Part shown: piece after piece, positions 32,828 through 32,930 of the stretch
Layout: every line of letters begins with the position of its first letter
How positions within the stretch are numbered: position 1 is the first letter of the stretch
Assembly (NCBI GenBank): GCA_012800795.1
Contig: JAAZIQ010000065.1
Location: 1 to 32,930, forward strand
Origin: Bacillota bacterium
GTDB taxonomy: Bacteria; Bacillota; Dethiobacteria; Dethiobacterales; Dethiobacteraceae
DNA: 32,930 nt
Direction of reading: 5' to 3'
The notes under the pieces: model-generated
The model's input: only the letters and a program-made list of their open reading frames with translations
Told to the model about the DNA's origin: nothing
The model's database searches: none
Program-made: the position numbers and the translations under genes

Positions 32828-32930
32828 TCAGCTGCGGTTAGCAGCCAAATTAATAATATTTTTCAATAAAATGCGAATTATGGCAGTGAAGGGCACAGCA
32901 AAAATTAAACCGGCTAAGCCAAACAGCTTA
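32828..32930 (-). CDS. yrrI: AI-2E family transporter (YrrI-like), C-terminal end only
   Basis: The last 33 codons of a gene cut by the right edge of the window, ending in TGA at 32828. The peptide, KLFGLAGLIFAVPFTAIIRI and then LLKNIINLAANRS, has the conserved GLxGLIxAVP ending of the AI-2E/PerM membrane protein family. A YrrI-type gene lies just upstream of alaS in Bacillus, which supports the call. Nothing can be said about the missing part. Confidence 0.72.
   Translation of the reverse strand, partial: KLFGLAGLIFAVPFTAIIRILLKNIINLAANRS

Overview
The window looks like chromosome from a spore-forming, low-to-mid-GC Firmicute of the Clostridia or Peptococcaceae/Dethiobacter type. The evidence is an intact pro-sigma-K gene, the Firmicutes order alaS-ireB-ruvX-DUF1292-mltG-U32, strong GGAGG-type ribosome binding sites, A/T-rich gaps, several GTG/TTG starts and many iron-sulfur or redox genes. 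No phage, insertion sequence, CRISPR array, tRNA or rRNA is visible. Almost everything is on the minus strand except the nitric oxide reductase pair near the left end.

Left part (1-4.5 kb): a structured hairpin element, a small membrane protein, a plus-strand norC-norB pair (cytochrome c-dependent nitric oxide reductase), and a convergent PAS-GGDEF-HD-GYP cyclic-di-GMP protein.

4.5-12 kb: a surface/matrix locus. Read in the direction of transcription it runs: BTAD-type regulator with a degenerate GGDEF tail and a frameshift, a small protein, a secreted Ig-like protein, a SipW (ER-type) signal peptidase, a first TasA/camelysin-like protein, a cyclic-di-GMP-I (GEMM) riboswitch, a second TasA-like protein, a third with a predicted beta-propeller inserted into the TasA-like fold, and an LPXTG-anchored protein. 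Candidate Spo0A boxes precede the regulator. The layout suggests an extracellular fibre or coat switched by sporulation state and, in part, by cyclic di-GMP.

12-16 kb: aroE, an unannotated 46-residue gene, a yqeG-type phosphatase and a two-gene ABC exporter. 16-21 kb: an operon of an iron-ADH-like protein with altered metal ligands, a GAF/PAS histidine kinase and a sigma-54-dependent response regulator. 20.8-22.5 kb: a two-gene operon behind a textbook sigma-54 promoter. It encodes a formate/nitrite-type channel and an excisionase-fold DNA-binding protein, and the two share an ungapped N-terminal four-cysteine module (C-x15-C-x18-C-x7-C). I did not recognise this module, and it is the best candidate here for an undescribed system. 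Then a tetR gene.

23.3-32.9 kb: a housekeeping and sporulation block read leftwards from a strong sigma-A promoter: alaS, ireB, a ferredoxin-tailed aldo/keto reductase, ruvX, DUF1292, mltG and a U32 (TrhP-type) gene, then a hairpin containing the next gene's ribosome binding site, a class B PBP and sigK. The right edge cuts the 3' end of a yrrI-like AI-2E family transporter gene. All identifications come from reading motifs; no database search was possible.
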